A DNA stretch of 64,000 nt from Niveispirillum lacus (GTDB taxonomy: Bacteria > Pseudomonadota > Alphaproteobacteria > Azospirillales > Azospirillaceae), in assembly GCF_002251795.1 (NCBI RefSeq), contig NZ_NOXU01000015.1, positions 1-64,000 of the forward strand, written 5' to 3'. Below, piece after piece: positions 19,451 to 28,650 of this stretch; position 1 is the first letter of the stretch, and every line of letters starts with the position of its first letter. The notes under the pieces are model-generated. The model did no database searches and had not been told where the DNA came from. It worked only from the letters and a program-made list of their open reading frames with translations. The position numbers were made by a program, and so were the translations under genes.

Positions 19451-21994
19451 ATGGAACCGGCAATGCGCTCTCTGGCTTTGGTCCTGCTTCTGCTGCTGCC
19501 GCTGCTCTGCACCTCCCCATGCTCGGCGCTGGCTTCTGTTGGCCCGGCAGACTGGATCATGGACAAGCCCGCCCCTGGTGCATTTCCAGTGGCTGTACGT
19601 GGCCGGTTGGCAACGATCCGCCATGATGCACACGACCATCCCGTGGTTGCTATCGCCGCTGCCGATCTTGCCGGGGATCTGGCCCAGGTAACAGGTGGAA
19701 AGGCTGAACCAGTCACCGGCGGAGCTTACCAAAGAACAGAGATATGGGTCGGCACGCTGGGGCGTTCCTCCCTGATTGACGGGCTGGTCGCCACCGGCAA
19801 GGTTGATGTCACAGAGCTGCGCGGCGCCTGGGAAAGTTACATCATCATCGGCGTTCCCGACCCGGTTCCAGGCGTCGAGCAGGCCCTGGTCATCATTGGC
19901 AGCGATCGGCGTGGCACGGCCTATGGTGCCTATGAATTGTCACGCGCCACTGGGGTATCGCCCTGGATCTGGTGGGCCGATGTACCGCCGCCATATCGGC
20001 CGAGCCTCTATGTCGAGGCAGGAACCCGGCGGTTCGGGCCACCATCGGTTAAATATCGCGGAATTTTCATCAATGACGAAGATTGGGGCCTGCATCCCTG
20101 GGCCGCCAATCATTTTGATCCCGCGCGCGGCGATATCGGGCCGAAGACGTATGAGAAAGTCTTTGGTCTGCTGCTGCGCTTACGTGCCAATCTGTTATGG
20201 CCAGCCATGCATGAGGTCACCCAACCGTTCAACGCCGACCCTGCCAATGCCCAACTGGCCGACCGTTACGCCATCATCATGGGTTCGTCCCACGCCGAAC
20301 CGATGCTGCGCAACAATGTGGGGGAATGGAAAGACACGCCAACAGCGTTCAACTATGCCACCCATGCTGGCCCTGTACGCAGCTATTGGCGCGACAGGGT
20401 GGTAACGAATGGACAGTATGAGAATATCTATACGTTGGGCATGCGCGGCATCCATGACAGCGGTATGGTCGGGGCCGAAGATCTGCCAGCCCGGCGCGCC
20501 TTGTTGAACCGTATCATCGCCGATCAGCGGCAATTACTGTCCGACCATGTATCGCCCGCGCTGGACCGCATCCCGCAGGTCTTCACCCCCTACAAGGAGG
20601 TGCTGGAGATCTACCGAGCTGGCCTGGATCTGCCCGATGATGTCACGCTGGTCTGGCCAGACGACAATTTTGGCTATATCCGCCAGTTCCCAGGCCCGCG
20701 TGAACGGGCACGATCCGGCGGGTCGGGCGTGTATTACCACCTCTCCTATCTTGGGGCGCCATTATCGTATCTTTGGCTCTCCACCGTGCCGCCTTCACTG
20801 ATCGCACTGGAAATGGGCCGCGCCTATGATCTCGGCGCAGACCGGGTTTGGGTGGCGAATGTTGGCGATATCAAGCCAGCAGAAACAAACATCGAACTGT
20901 TCCTGACCATGGGATGGGACATGCCTGGCTTCCGCGCCACCGGTGGAACCACGGGTTTTCTGACCGCCTGGGCCGGGCGTGAGTTCGGCCGGGACATCGC
21001 GCCTGCGGTCACAGACCTTCTTCAGCACCACCATCAACTGAATTTCGAACGCAAGCCCGAGCATCTGCAATGGTGGCTGCCCGGGCAGAAATACCGTCGC
21101 AGTGACCTGGGCATAGAGGCCGCGCAAGCGCGCCTTGGCAGGTTCGCTGACCTGGAAAGGGACCTGGACACGATCCACCGGCAGATCCCGGCAAAGGCCC
21201 AGGATGCCTTTTTCCAACTGGTCGCCTATCCGGTGCGGGCAGCATCGCTGGCCAATCAGCGGTTCTTTCACGCGGAAGCCTATGAAAGGCTATTCAATGC
21301 CGATCCCTATACCGCGCGCCAACGCGGACAGGCGGCCCACAAGGCCGATCAGTCCCTGCACGCCCTGACCCGTCGCTATAACGAGGAGGTCGCTGGCGGT
21401 AAATGGCGGGGTATGATGGCGATGGAACCCGCCGATGGACAATGGCGGTCCTATCGTTTGACCCCGCCTGTCCTGCCGGCAACAGGTCTCACCCTGCCAT
21501 CCAACGCCCCACCGCCCCTGCATCCGCGCAAACCGGTGGCCGATAACGCCGTGATCAGCATCGAAGCGGAAAGTGTCGCGACCCATGACTCTGCCTGGAC
21601 GCTGATCCCTGGCCTCGGCCGCGGAGAGGGGTCCATGGCAGCGGGACCGGTAACGGCAGTCGCGTCGAGCACAGAGGGGCCGGCCTTGACCTACACCCTC
21701 AATCTGCCGCCGGGTGACTGGGACCTGTCGTTGGATCTAATCCCTACCTTCCCGGTTACGCCCAGTGGAAAGCAGCAACTGGCTGTGCTGGTGACCGGGA
21801 TGTCACCCGTCACGCTTTCCCTGACACGGGACGTTGGAGATTCGACCTGGGCTGAAGGCGTGCTGGATGGTCGAATTCGGCAAGAAACCGGCATTACCCT
21901 GCTCGGCGGCCGCACCCATCAGCTACGCCTGGAAATGCGTGATCCGGGACCGGTACTGGACGCGTTGGTGTTGCGACGCCGCAATCAATCATAA
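19451..21994 (+). CDS. Glycoside hydrolase family 115 (xylan alpha-glucuronidase), exported
   Basis: This 847-aa protein has a signal peptide (RSLALVLLLLLPLLCTSPC, with a possible lipobox-like Cys). An N-terminal substrate-binding region follows, then the central barrel typical of GH115 (KYRGIFINDEDWGLHPWAANH, LRANLLWPAMHEV, IIMGSSHAEPMLRNN). The C-terminal domain (VISIEAESV onward, about residues 695-845) resembles the GH115 C-terminal beta-sandwich. GH115 enzymes remove (4-O-methyl)glucuronic acid from xylan. No other xylan gene is close by. The ATG at 19463 (MRSLAL) is an equally possible start. Confidence 0.88.
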   Translation: MEPAMRSLALVLLLLLPLLCTSPCSALASVGPADWIMDKPAPGAFPVAVRGRLATIRHDAHDHPVVAIAAADLAGDLAQVTGGKAEPVTGGAYQRTEIWVGTLGRSSLIDGLVATGKVDVTELRGAWESYIIIGVPDPVPGVEQALVIIGSDRRGTAYGAYELSRATGVSPWIWWADVPPPYRPSLYVEAGTRRFGPPSVKYRGIFINDEDWGLHPWAANHFDPARGDIGPKTYEKVFGLLLRLRANLLWPAMHEVTQPFNADPANAQLADRYAIIMGSSHAEPMLRNNVGEWKDTPTAFNYATHAGPVRSYWRDRVVTNGQYENIYTLGMRGIHDSGMVGAEDLPARRALLNRIIADQRQLLSDHVSPALDRIPQVFTPYKEVLEIYRAGLDLPDDVTLVWPDDNFGYIRQFPGPRERARSGGSGVYYHLSYLGAPLSYLWLSTVPPSLIALEMGRAYDLGADRVWVANVGDIKPAETNIELFLTMGWDMPGFRATGGTTGFLTAWAGREFGRDIAPAVTDLLQHHHQLNFERKPEHLQWWLPGQKYRRSDLGIEAAQARLGRFADLERDLDTIHRQIPAKAQDAFFQLVAYPVRAASLANQRFFHAEAYERLFNADPYTARQRGQAAHKADQSLHALTRRYNEEVAGGKWRGMMAMEPADGQWRSYRLTPPVLPATGLTLPSNAPPPLHPRKPVADNAVISIEAESVATHDSAWTLIPGLGRGEGSMAAGPVTAVASSTEGPALTYTLNLPPGDWDLSLDLIPTFPVTPSGKQQLAVLVTGMSPVTLSLTRDVGDSTWAEGVLDGRIRQETGITLLGGRTHQLRLEMRDPGPVLDALVLRRRNQS

Positions 21995-22034
21995 ATTGAA
22001 CAGACCGACACATCTGCTACATTCCAACGGGCAG

Positions 22035-23378
22035 CTACGAATTTACGCCGGCCAGGATACCGTCCACCACCGTCTGTTCCCAGACCGTTAACGAAGACAC
22101 AGGACCCGTGACCCGGATCATTGGCGTTCCGGTCAGCAGGTACACAAAGCCCCATCGCCCGCCCGGATCGGCCATGACTGCCCCCAACAGCCCGTAGGCA
22201 TCGCCAAAATGCCCACACAGGCGGGGATCTTTGGCCCCTGCCTGCCAGCGGTCACCGGCGCCCGGACCGCCGCCATGGGTGGTGCAGTGGATGCCCAGCG
22301 CCCATTGCCGCAGCAACCCACCATCCACATCGCCATTGCCAACCGCCGGATCATAGGTCCAGTGCGGGGTCAGCATTCGATCAAACGCGGTTGCAGGTAA
22401 CAGCCCCCCGCCCCGGTCCAGCAGGAAGTGCAGCAACATCGCCAGATCGCGGGCCGATGCCCGCATCCCCCCCTGCGGCGACAGGCTGGTGCCGTTGCGA
22501 CCCGGCACGATATGCGCAAGCGGCACCAGCGCCTTGACACCAAAGATCGTCAATCGGTCATCAGGGCGTCTGCCCTGATAATCATCGACAGTGGCCAGCC
22601 AGCTTCCATCGGGCTGTCGCCTGTAGACCGGGGCCAGTTGTTGGAAACGGTCTACATCCAGAAGGCGCACATCATAGGCAGCCCGCATGCCCAGTGGCCG
22701 TAGAACCTGAGTGGTGACCACCGCGTCGAATCGTTGCCCGGTCAGCCGTTCGATCAGGGTCGCCATCACTCCGTAATTCAGATTGGTATAGGTGAAACGC
22801 GTGCCTGGCACCTCATCCGCCCAGCGTGTACCGCCAGGGTCAAAGGCCCCACCGGGCCTGACCAGTTCTTCCAGACTGTAGGGCGGTGGCAAACCATAGA
22901 TCTCTGCATCACGCAGCGAAGACGTATGGGTCAGCAGCATCCGTGTGGTGATCGGATGATCGGGATGATGGGGATTGCGAAGGCGAAACCCCAGCAAGGG
23001 TGAAAGGTCTGCATCCAGATCAAGCTTGCCGGCAGCGGCCAGTTGATGAACGGCAATACCCACCGGCAATTTGGAGAGAGAGGCAACCCGCACCGGCGTG
23101 TCCAAGGTCAGGGGCCGTTCACGGGTCGGATTGGTCGGGTCGATCACAGCGCGGCCGGCGGCCTGGGCAAAGACGGTCTTTCCGTCCCGCACCACAATCA
23201 CGGCCACACCACTGACGGGGGCCTCAGGTCCGGTCACCAGCCCAACCATCGCCTCACGCAGGGGCTGCCAGTCCGCCGCTCTGCTGGGCATTGCCAACAA
23301 CAGGAACCCCAGCAGGATTGCCGCACTCCGTCTCACCACCCACCCCGCTTCCGCTTTGGCCATGGGCGATGCTACCAT
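22035..23378 (-). CDS. Serine hydrolase of the class C beta-lactamase/penicillin-binding fold, exported
   Basis: This 447-aa protein has a signal peptide (RRSAAILLGFLLLAMPSRAAD) and a beta-lactamase-type domain. The nucleophile motif SLSK (VASLSKLPVGIAVHQL) and the YTN motif (RFTYTNLNYGVMATLIERL) are clear. The family includes esterases, D-amino-acid peptidases and lactamases, so activity cannot be assigned. An ATG at 23378 has AAGGTGA at good spacing. The gene is divergent from the nonulosonate synthase gene with only about 31 bp between the starts, so their promoters must overlap coding sequence or be shared. Confidence 0.82.
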   Translation of the reverse strand: MVASPMAKAEAGWVVRRSAAILLGFLLLAMPSRAADWQPLREAMVGLVTGPEAPVSGVAVIVVRDGKTVFAQAAGRAVIDPTNPTRERPLTLDTPVRVASLSKLPVGIAVHQLAAAGKLDLDADLSPLLGFRLRNPHHPDHPITTRMLLTHTSSLRDAEIYGLPPPYSLEELVRPGGAFDPGGTRWADEVPGTRFTYTNLNYGVMATLIERLTGQRFDAVVTTQVLRPLGMRAAYDVRLLDVDRFQQLAPVYRRQPDGSWLATVDDYQGRRPDDRLTIFGVKALVPLAHIVPGRNGTSLSPQGGMRASARDLAMLLHFLLDRGGGLLPATAFDRMLTPHWTYDPAVGNGDVDGGLLRQWALGIHCTTHGGGPGAGDRWQAGAKDPRLCGHFGDAYGLLGAVMADPGGRWGFVYLLTGTPMIRVTGPVSSLTVWEQTVVDGILAGVNS

Positions 23379-23409
23379 CATTCTATCACCTTCCGATCCG
23401 GTATCAGGC

Positions 23410-24456
23410 ATGACCCGCTTCCCCGACCAGTTTCTGCCCGGCCAACGCCCGTTTCTGATCGCGGAGATGTCCGGCAATCATAACGGCGACATCGACCGCG
23501 CCCGCCGCTTAATTGATGCGGCACGAGACTGCGGGGCCGATGCCGTGAAGATTCAGACCTATACGGCCGACACCATCACCATGAATGTTGACCGACCGGA
23601 GTTCCGGTTAGAAGGCGGATTATGGGCTGGAAAGACACTGTACGAGCTTTATCAGGAGGCTCACACACCCTGGGACTGGCATGAGGCCCTGTTTGCCCAT
23701 GCACGCGATGCCGGCATCGCCCTGTTCAGCAGCCCGTTCGATCCCACCGCCATCGACCTTCTGGAAAGCCTGAATACCCCCGCCTACAAGATCGCCAGCT
23801 TTGAGCTGATCGACCTGCCGCTGATCGCCAAGGCCGCCGCCACCGGCAAACCCCTGATCATGTCCACAGGTATGGCTTCCTTGGGGGAGATTGCCGAAGC
23901 TGTGGCCACCGCACAGGACGCAGGCAACACCAACATCACGCTGTTGCATTGTGTCTCAGGCTATCCGACTCCGGTGGAGGATTGTGACCTGCGGACCATT
24001 CCCCACATGGCACAGGCATTCAACCTGCCCGTGGGACTGTCAGATCACACGATGGGTGTCGCTGTGCCGGTGGCAGCCGTTGCCCTTGGCGCGATCATCA
24101 TCGAAAAGCATTTCACTCTGGCGCGGGCCGATGGCGGACCGGATTGCGCCTTCTCTCTTGAACCGGCCGAATTCAAGGCAATGGCGGAGGCGTGCCGGGT
24201 CGCGCACGCAGCATTGGGGACCGTTTCCTACGCGTTGAAAGCGTCGGAAGCGGGGGGGCGGACCTTCCGCCGTTCTTTGTATATCGATCGCGATGTGCCG
24301 GCCGGCACCGTGCTAACCGCTGCCGATATACGGTCAATCCGCCCCGGTCTGGGTCTGGCACCCAAATATCTGCCAGATGTTCTGGGCCAAACCGCAGCAA
24401 GGGACCTGACGCGGGGTGAGCCGGTCAGTTGGACCATGCTGGGCAAGGCGCCCTGA
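23410..24456 (+). CDS. pseI: Nonulosonic acid synthase, PseI/NeuB family (pseudaminate-synthase-like)
   Basis: This 348-aa protein has an N-terminal NeuB TIM barrel (FLIAEMSGNHNGDIDRARRL, AVKIQTYTADTIT, LFSSPFDPTAIDLLE, IIIEKHFTLAR) and a C-terminal SAF/antifreeze-like domain (DVPAGTVLTAADIRSIRP). The AEMSGNHNG and TYTADTIT signatures are more like pseudaminic acid synthase (PseI) or SpsE than sialate synthase. It would condense phosphoenolpyruvate with a hexosamine derivative. It opens a nine-gene, tightly coupled cassette beside flbT and flagellin, which suggests a flagellar glycan. PseB, PseC, PseG and PseH genes are not in the window. The start is uncertain; an in-frame ATG at 23362 exists. 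Confidence 0.88.
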   Translation: MTRFPDQFLPGQRPFLIAEMSGNHNGDIDRARRLIDAARDCGADAVKIQTYTADTITMNVDRPEFRLEGGLWAGKTLYELYQEAHTPWDWHEALFAHARDAGIALFSSPFDPTAIDLLESLNTPAYKIASFELIDLPLIAKAAATGKPLIMSTGMASLGEIAEAVATAQDAGNTNITLLHCVSGYPTPVEDCDLRTIPHMAQAFNLPVGLSDHTMGVAVPVAAVALGAIIIEKHFTLARADGGPDCAFSLEPAEFKAMAEACRVAHAALGTVSYALKASEAGGRTFRRSLYIDRDVPAGTVLTAADIRSIRPGLGLAPKYLPDVLGQTAARDLTRGEPVSWTMLGKAP

Positions 24457-25199
24457 TGTCATCGCGCATCATCGGCATCATCCAGGCTCGCATGGGCTCG
24501 ACCCGTCTGCCCGGCAAGGTGATGAGGGAGGTGGCGGGCAAAAGCCTGATCGCCCACCAGATTGACCGGCTACGCCGGTCCCGACACCTGACCGGCCTAT
24601 GTGTTGCCACCAGCGATCTTGCAGGCGACGATGCGTTGGCCAACCATGTTGCCGGTCTGGGCATTGCCGTATTCCGGGGCAGTGAACAGGATGTTCTGGA
24701 TCGTTTTTACCGGGCAGCGCTTGCCCAGAAGGCGGATGTTGCCGTTCGGTTCACCGGCGATTGCCCCCTGATTGACCCAGCCCTGGTTGATGAATTGATC
24801 AACCTGTATCGTATTGCCGATCCACCGCTGGCCTATGCCGCCATTGATGTGTCGCGGTACCCACGGGGCCTGGATGCGGAAGTGACTGGCATTGCGGCAC
24901 TGCGCGCCGCCTGGACTGAGGCGCGGATGGATTTTGAACGCGAACATGTCATGCCATTCCTCTGGCGCCGACCGGATCGATTTCGCTTGGCCTGGCTGAG
25001 CGATCCTGCGATTGAGGCACCCTGGCGTTGGTGTGTGGATACCGAACAGGATCTGATCCTGGTACGGCACTTGCTGGAAACACTTTTGCCCGCTAATCCA
25101 GCATTCGGCTGGCGTGACGCGGAGAGGGCCATGCGTGCCCATCCCGATTGGGCGCTGATCAACAGGGATGTGGTGCAAAAGACCCTTCCCCCGACATGA
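24456..25199 (+). CDS. SpsF-like cytidylyltransferase-family nucleotidyltransferase
   Basis: This 247-aa protein begins with the nucleotidyltransferase signature IIGIIQARMGSTRLPGKVM and has FTGDCPLIDPALVDELI, the metal/nucleotide site. It belongs to the SpsF/cytidylyltransferase-like group found next to SpsE/NeuB-type synthases, and could activate the nonulosonic acid as its CMP sugar; this is inferred from neighbourhood. The start overlaps the synthase stop in TGATG, so translation is coupled. Confidence 0.85.
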   Translation: MSSRIIGIIQARMGSTRLPGKVMREVAGKSLIAHQIDRLRRSRHLTGLCVATSDLAGDDALANHVAGLGIAVFRGSEQDVLDRFYRAALAQKADVAVRFTGDCPLIDPALVDELINLYRIADPPLAYAAIDVSRYPRGLDAEVTGIAALRAAWTEARMDFEREHVMPFLWRRPDRFRLAWLSDPAIEAPWRWCVDTEQDLILVRHLLETLLPANPAFGWRDAERAMRAHPDWALINRDVVQKTLPPT

Positions 25200-25215
25200 T
25201 GTGAGGAGAGTTGCC

Positions 25216-25446
25216 ATGACGCGCGCTGAATTCCTGGCCGCCTTGGAAGAAATGCTGGAACTGGATGCCGGCAGCCTGTCGCCTGATGCCGCGCTGGACA
25301 GCTTGGATAGCTGGGACAGCTTGGCGGTGATCAGCTTCATTGCTCTGGTCGATGAACATTTTGACCATGTCGTTGCAGGCGAGGATCTGGCAAAAGCCAA
25401 GACCGTCAGCGATCTGCTGGCGCTGACTGGTGCTGACCTCGCCTGA
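25216..25446 (+). CDS. Acyl carrier protein (first of two)
   Basis: This 76-aa acidic helical protein has the phosphopantetheine attachment motif WDSLAV with Ser35. A GTGAGGAG site lies upstream. It sits between the nucleotidyltransferase and an alpha/beta hydrolase in the same operon and would carry an acyl or hydroxyacyl group as a thioester. It differs strongly from the second carrier protein of the cassette, so the two are not recent duplicates. Confidence 0.85.
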   Translation: MTRAEFLAALEEMLELDAGSLSPDAALDSLDSWDSLAVISFIALVDEHFDHVVAGEDLAKAKTVSDLLALTGADLA

Positions 25447-25450
25447 TCAC

Positions 25451-26281
25451 ATGTCGGCCCTTCCCCGCCCCGCCATTCCCGTAGGCCGCACCCGGCGACA
25501 GGTGATCACGCTCGCCGATGGCCCGGCAGCCTGGATCAATGGCGGTCGCCTGGGGATGGGTGAAGGCGGGGAGCGTCCCCTGGTGCTGCTTCACGGTCTG
25601 GCCGGTGATGCCTTGACCTGGCAGTTTAATCTGGCCGCCCTGGGCACCGATCGGGCTGTGCTGGCGCCCGATCTGCCAGGACATGGTTCCAGCACGCTGA
25701 ATGTCGGCCGTGGCCATGTTGACGATCTGGCCCGTTGGGTGGGCGGCCTGATCGACGCCTGGGGCCTGACGCAGGTGGATCTGGTCGGACACTCGCTTGG
25801 TGCCCGCGTGGCCTTGTCCTTGGCGCATCAGCGTCCCCAGAGCATCGGGCGGGCGACCCTGATCGCCTGCGCCGGTCTGGGAAGCGATTTGGATCATCAG
25901 TTTCTGGACAGGTTAGGCGATGCCTCTGACCTGGACCAATCACGCCTGGCAGCGGCTAAACTGTTTGCCGAACCTGGGCCTCTGATCGAGCCAATGGCCA
26001 GGGCTCTGACCCTGCGCCAATCCGTGCCGGCCAATCGTGCGGCAATCAAGGCGCTGCTGGCCGCGAATCGCGCCGACCTGTCGCAACGGCTGGTCACGCG
26101 CGATTGGGCACCCTCGGTGCCAATTCAACTGATATGGGGCACGTCGGACAGCATTGTGCCCGCACCGCCTGCTGATCTTATCCCCGCCGCGATTCCTTTC
26201 CATCTTGTGCCCGGTGCCGGCCACATGCCGCATGTCGAAGCGGCGAGCCGGGTCAACGCCCTGATCAGGAGCTTCCATTGA
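25451..26281 (+). CDS. Alpha/beta hydrolase (possible acyltransferase or thioesterase)
   Basis: This 276-aa protein has the oxyanion motif LLHGLAGDALTW, the nucleophile elbow VGHSLGARVAL, the acid WGTSDSIVP and the catalytic His in GAGHMPHVE. It is located between two carrier proteins with 4-bp spacing before and an overlap after it. A role in releasing or transferring the acyl group from carrier protein is inferred only from position. The ATG at 25451 is chosen; a GTG at 25430 is an alternative that would overlap the upstream gene. Confidence 0.82.
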   Translation: MSALPRPAIPVGRTRRQVITLADGPAAWINGGRLGMGEGGERPLVLLHGLAGDALTWQFNLAALGTDRAVLAPDLPGHGSSTLNVGRGHVDDLARWVGGLIDAWGLTQVDLVGHSLGARVALSLAHQRPQSIGRATLIACAGLGSDLDHQFLDRLGDASDLDQSRLAAAKLFAEPGPLIEPMARALTLRQSVPANRAAIKALLAANRADLSQRLVTRDWAPSVPIQLIWGTSDSIVPAPPADLIPAAIPFHLVPGAGHMPHVEAASRVNALIRSFH

Positions 26282-26529
26282 CCGACATTGACGCCATGCT
26301 GGCTCTGATCGCGCGCGAAACCGCCCGTATCCTGGCGGACAAGGGCGAGGCCGTTGCCCCGGTCACGGCCGACACTGCCTTTCTGGATGGCCCTTTGCCC
26401 TTCGACAGTCTCGACCTGGCCACCCTGATCGTGGCGTTGGAGGGGGTGACGGGTAAAGACCCGTTCCGGCAGGGTTTCAGACAGTTCACCACAGCCGGCG
26501 AGCTTGCCGCTCTATATGCGGCGGGATGA
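26278..26529 (+). CDS. Acyl carrier protein (second of two)
   Basis: This 83-aa protein has the carrier motif LPFDSLDLATLIVALE with Ser44 as the likely phosphopantetheine site. A TTG start at 26278 overlaps the hydrolase stop and has CAGGAG six bases upstream; an ATG at 26296 is an alternative. The paired carriers may separate two acyl-handling steps. Confidence 0.78.
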   Translation: MTDIDAMLALIARETARILADKGEAVAPVTADTAFLDGPLPFDSLDLATLIVALEGVTGKDPFRQGFRQFTTAGELAALYAAG

Positions 26530-26533
26530 GCCG

Positions 26534-26713
26534 ATGCCCAGTACCTGGGAATGGATCGGCGGGGGCGTCGTTCTCTATCTTCTGCTTCTGGCCCGCAGCG
26601 CCTGGAAACAGGGGGAATTCAAACAGTTCCTGTGGGGTCTCGGGATCGTCATGGGCTTGATCGGTCTTATCGGCGGCGTCATCTGGACCTGGATCAAGCT
26701 GGCTGGTGGGTGA
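26534..26713 (+). CDS. Small membrane protein with two transmembrane helices
   Basis: This 59-aa protein has two hydrophobic segments (WEWIGGGVVLYLLLLARSA and FLWGLGIVMGLIGLIGGVIW) joined by a short charged loop (KQGEFKQ). It starts four bases after the second acyl carrier protein and overlaps the start of the ligase gene. No family is recognised. It could anchor the acyl-processing proteins at the membrane, which is speculation. Confidence 0.65.
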   Translation: MPSTWEWIGGGVVLYLLLLARSAWKQGEFKQFLWGLGIVMGLIGLIGGVIWTWIKLAGG

Positions 26714-27909
26714 AAGCCGTGGATTGCCGTCCTCGCCTGCCCCATGATGCGTTGATGCAGACTGCTACCGCACCTTCCTGGTTTCATCCCCACTTCCGTC
26801 TGATCACGGGCGGAAGGGAATGGAGCGGGCCTGACCTCCTTAACAGGGCCCAAACATGGCCACATGGCGGGTTGACGGCCGATGGACAGGATGTGGCGGG
26901 CCTAGCCGCAGCGCTGATCGCGGCCTGGCAGCGGGGCGTGCCGCTGGCACTGCTGCGAGGTGGTCTGCCAGCACCGGATCTACGCGCGGTGACTGGGCGT
27001 GTACTCCTGCTGGAAACATCTGGCACCACCGGCACACCAAAGCGCATCAGCCGACCGTTCGACGCCATTTTGTCCGGGATTGCCGTCCCGCGCGATGGTG
27101 ACGGCGGCCGTTGGCTGCTAACCTATGATGCCAGCGGGTTCGCGGGTCTGCAGGTGCTGCTCACCGTGATGTCCGGGGGCGGCACGCTGCTGGCCGAACC
27201 TGGCGCCGATGCGGCGACCCTGGTCAGGCTGGCTGCACAACAGCAGGCAACCCATATCAGTGCGACACCCAGTTTCTGGCGGTTAATGCTTTTGTCAGGC
27301 GCCCACCCTCCCCTGGCGCGCATCACGTTGGGAGGGGAAGCCGCAGACCAACCGCTGCTGGACGCATTGGCTCGCTGTTTTCCGTCCATCCCGATCCGCT
27401 GCATCTATGCATCGACAGAACTCGGTCGATTATTCACCGTCACCGATGGAAAAGCGGGATTTCCGGCCGCGTGGCTGTCGCATACCCCTGGACCTTATTC
27501 ATTTCGAATATGGAATGATATTCTGCAGGTGGCGATTAACGGGATGTGGTGCGATACCGGTGATCTGGTTGAGCTTGTTGGTGATCGGGTTCTATTCCGG
27601 GGCCGGAATGATATGGTCCTGAATGTTGGCGGTAGTAAAGTGAACCCAGCTTTGGCTGAAGCGCGAATACTGGCATTGCCCGGTGTCGATGATGCCGTGG
27701 TGTATGGCGTCCCCAATCCTATAACCGGCACCATCCTGGTGGCCGATATCGTTGCATCGGATTGGCGGGGCGATGAACACTGGCAATCGCGTGTGACCGG
27801 GTCGTTGGCTGATCTGCCGGCAGCGGCACGGCCAAGACGGCTGCGTCTGTTGGACCGTCTTCCCTTATCGGCAGCTGGCAAGAAACGTCGTCTTGCGGAG
27901 GAAACATGA
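26710..27909 (+). CDS. AMP-binding acyl ligase, short form
   Basis: This protein of about 399 aa belongs to the ANL adenylating superfamily. Core motifs are visible in order: LLLETSGTTGTPKRI (P-loop), IYASTELGRLF (A5), MWCDTGDLVELVGDRVLFRGRNDMVLNVGG (A7-A8) and the final lysine region LSAAGKKRRLAEE. It is shorter than usual because the N-terminal part is reduced. It likely activates a carboxylic acid and loads it onto one of the adjacent carrier proteins. A GTG at 26710 overlaps the previous stop (GTGA); an ATG at 26755 is an alternative. Its stop overlaps the next start (ATGA). Confidence 0.82.
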   Translation: MKAVDCRPRLPHDALMQTATAPSWFHPHFRLITGGREWSGPDLLNRAQTWPHGGLTADGQDVAGLAAALIAAWQRGVPLALLRGGLPAPDLRAVTGRVLLLETSGTTGTPKRISRPFDAILSGIAVPRDGDGGRWLLTYDASGFAGLQVLLTVMSGGGTLLAEPGADAATLVRLAAQQQATHISATPSFWRLMLLSGAHPPLARITLGGEAADQPLLDALARCFPSIPIRCIYASTELGRLFTVTDGKAGFPAAWLSHTPGPYSFRIWNDILQVAINGMWCDTGDLVELVGDRVLFRGRNDMVLNVGGSKVNPALAEARILALPGVDDAVVYGVPNPITGTILVADIVASDWRGDEHWQSRVTGSLADLPAAARPRRLRLLDRLPLSAAGKKRRLAEET

Positions 27910-28634
27910 GCCGTACTGTGATTGTCACCGGCGGCAGCCGCGGTCTGGGCTTGGCGGTAGCGCGGGCGCTGCTCGATGGTGGATACCGGGTCGCGACCTG
28001 CAGCCGGCAGCCGGGCGATGAATTGCCGGCGCTGCTGGCGGCGTATCCAGACACTTTGTTCTGGCATCAGGCGACCATTGGCGATGCCGAATCAACCCAT
28101 GCCTTTATTGAGGCTGCCGTCCAGCGTTTCGGAGTGCCATGGGCACTGATTAATAATGCCGGTATCGCGCGCGAAGGCATTCTGGCCACCCTGCCTCTGG
28201 TTGAGGTGGATCACCTGATCCAAACCAACCTGACCGGTGCGATCCAGGTGGCACGCGCGGTTCTGCGCCATATGCTGACACGACCCGGCGGCGGCCGGAT
28301 TATCAACATTTCCTCGATCATCGGCCAGCGCGGCTATACCGGCCTTGCCGCCTATGCCGCGACAAAGGCAGGGCTGGACGGGCTGACCCGCGCATTGGCG
28401 CGGGAAGTGGGGCGCCGACAGATCACGATCAACAGTATCGCCCCAGGCTACCTGGACACCGAAATGTCGGGCACTTTATCCGGTGGGCAGCGCGAACAAA
28501 TCGTCCGGCGAACCCCAATGGGGCGGCTGGGTACGGCTGCGGATGTGGTGCCGTCTATCCTTTTCCTTCTTGGTGATGGGGCGCGTTTCATCACCGGTCA
28601 AACATTGACCATTGATGGCGGTATCACCTGCTGA
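27906..28634 (+). CDS. SDR family 3-oxoacyl-ACP reductase-like (FabG-like)
   Basis: This 242-aa classical short-chain dehydrogenase has the NADP-binding TGGSRGLG (residues 8-15), the INNAG motif, a catalytic Ser in NISSIIGQRG and the YAATK motif. The C-terminal FLLGDGARFITGQTLTIDGG is characteristic of FabG-like reductases. It is coupled to the ligase gene by an ATGA overlap. In this cassette it could reduce a beta-ketoacyl-carrier-protein to a 3-hydroxyacyl group. Confidence 0.9.
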   Translation: MSRTVIVTGGSRGLGLAVARALLDGGYRVATCSRQPGDELPALLAAYPDTLFWHQATIGDAESTHAFIEAAVQRFGVPWALINNAGIAREGILATLPLVEVDHLIQTNLTGAIQVARAVLRHMLTRPGGGRIINISSIIGQRGYTGLAAYAATKAGLDGLTRALAREVGRRQITINSIAPGYLDTEMSGTLSGGQREQIVRRTPMGRLGTAADVVPSILFLLGDGARFITGQTLTIDGGITC

Positions 28635-28650
28635 ACGAAGGGAACGACGC

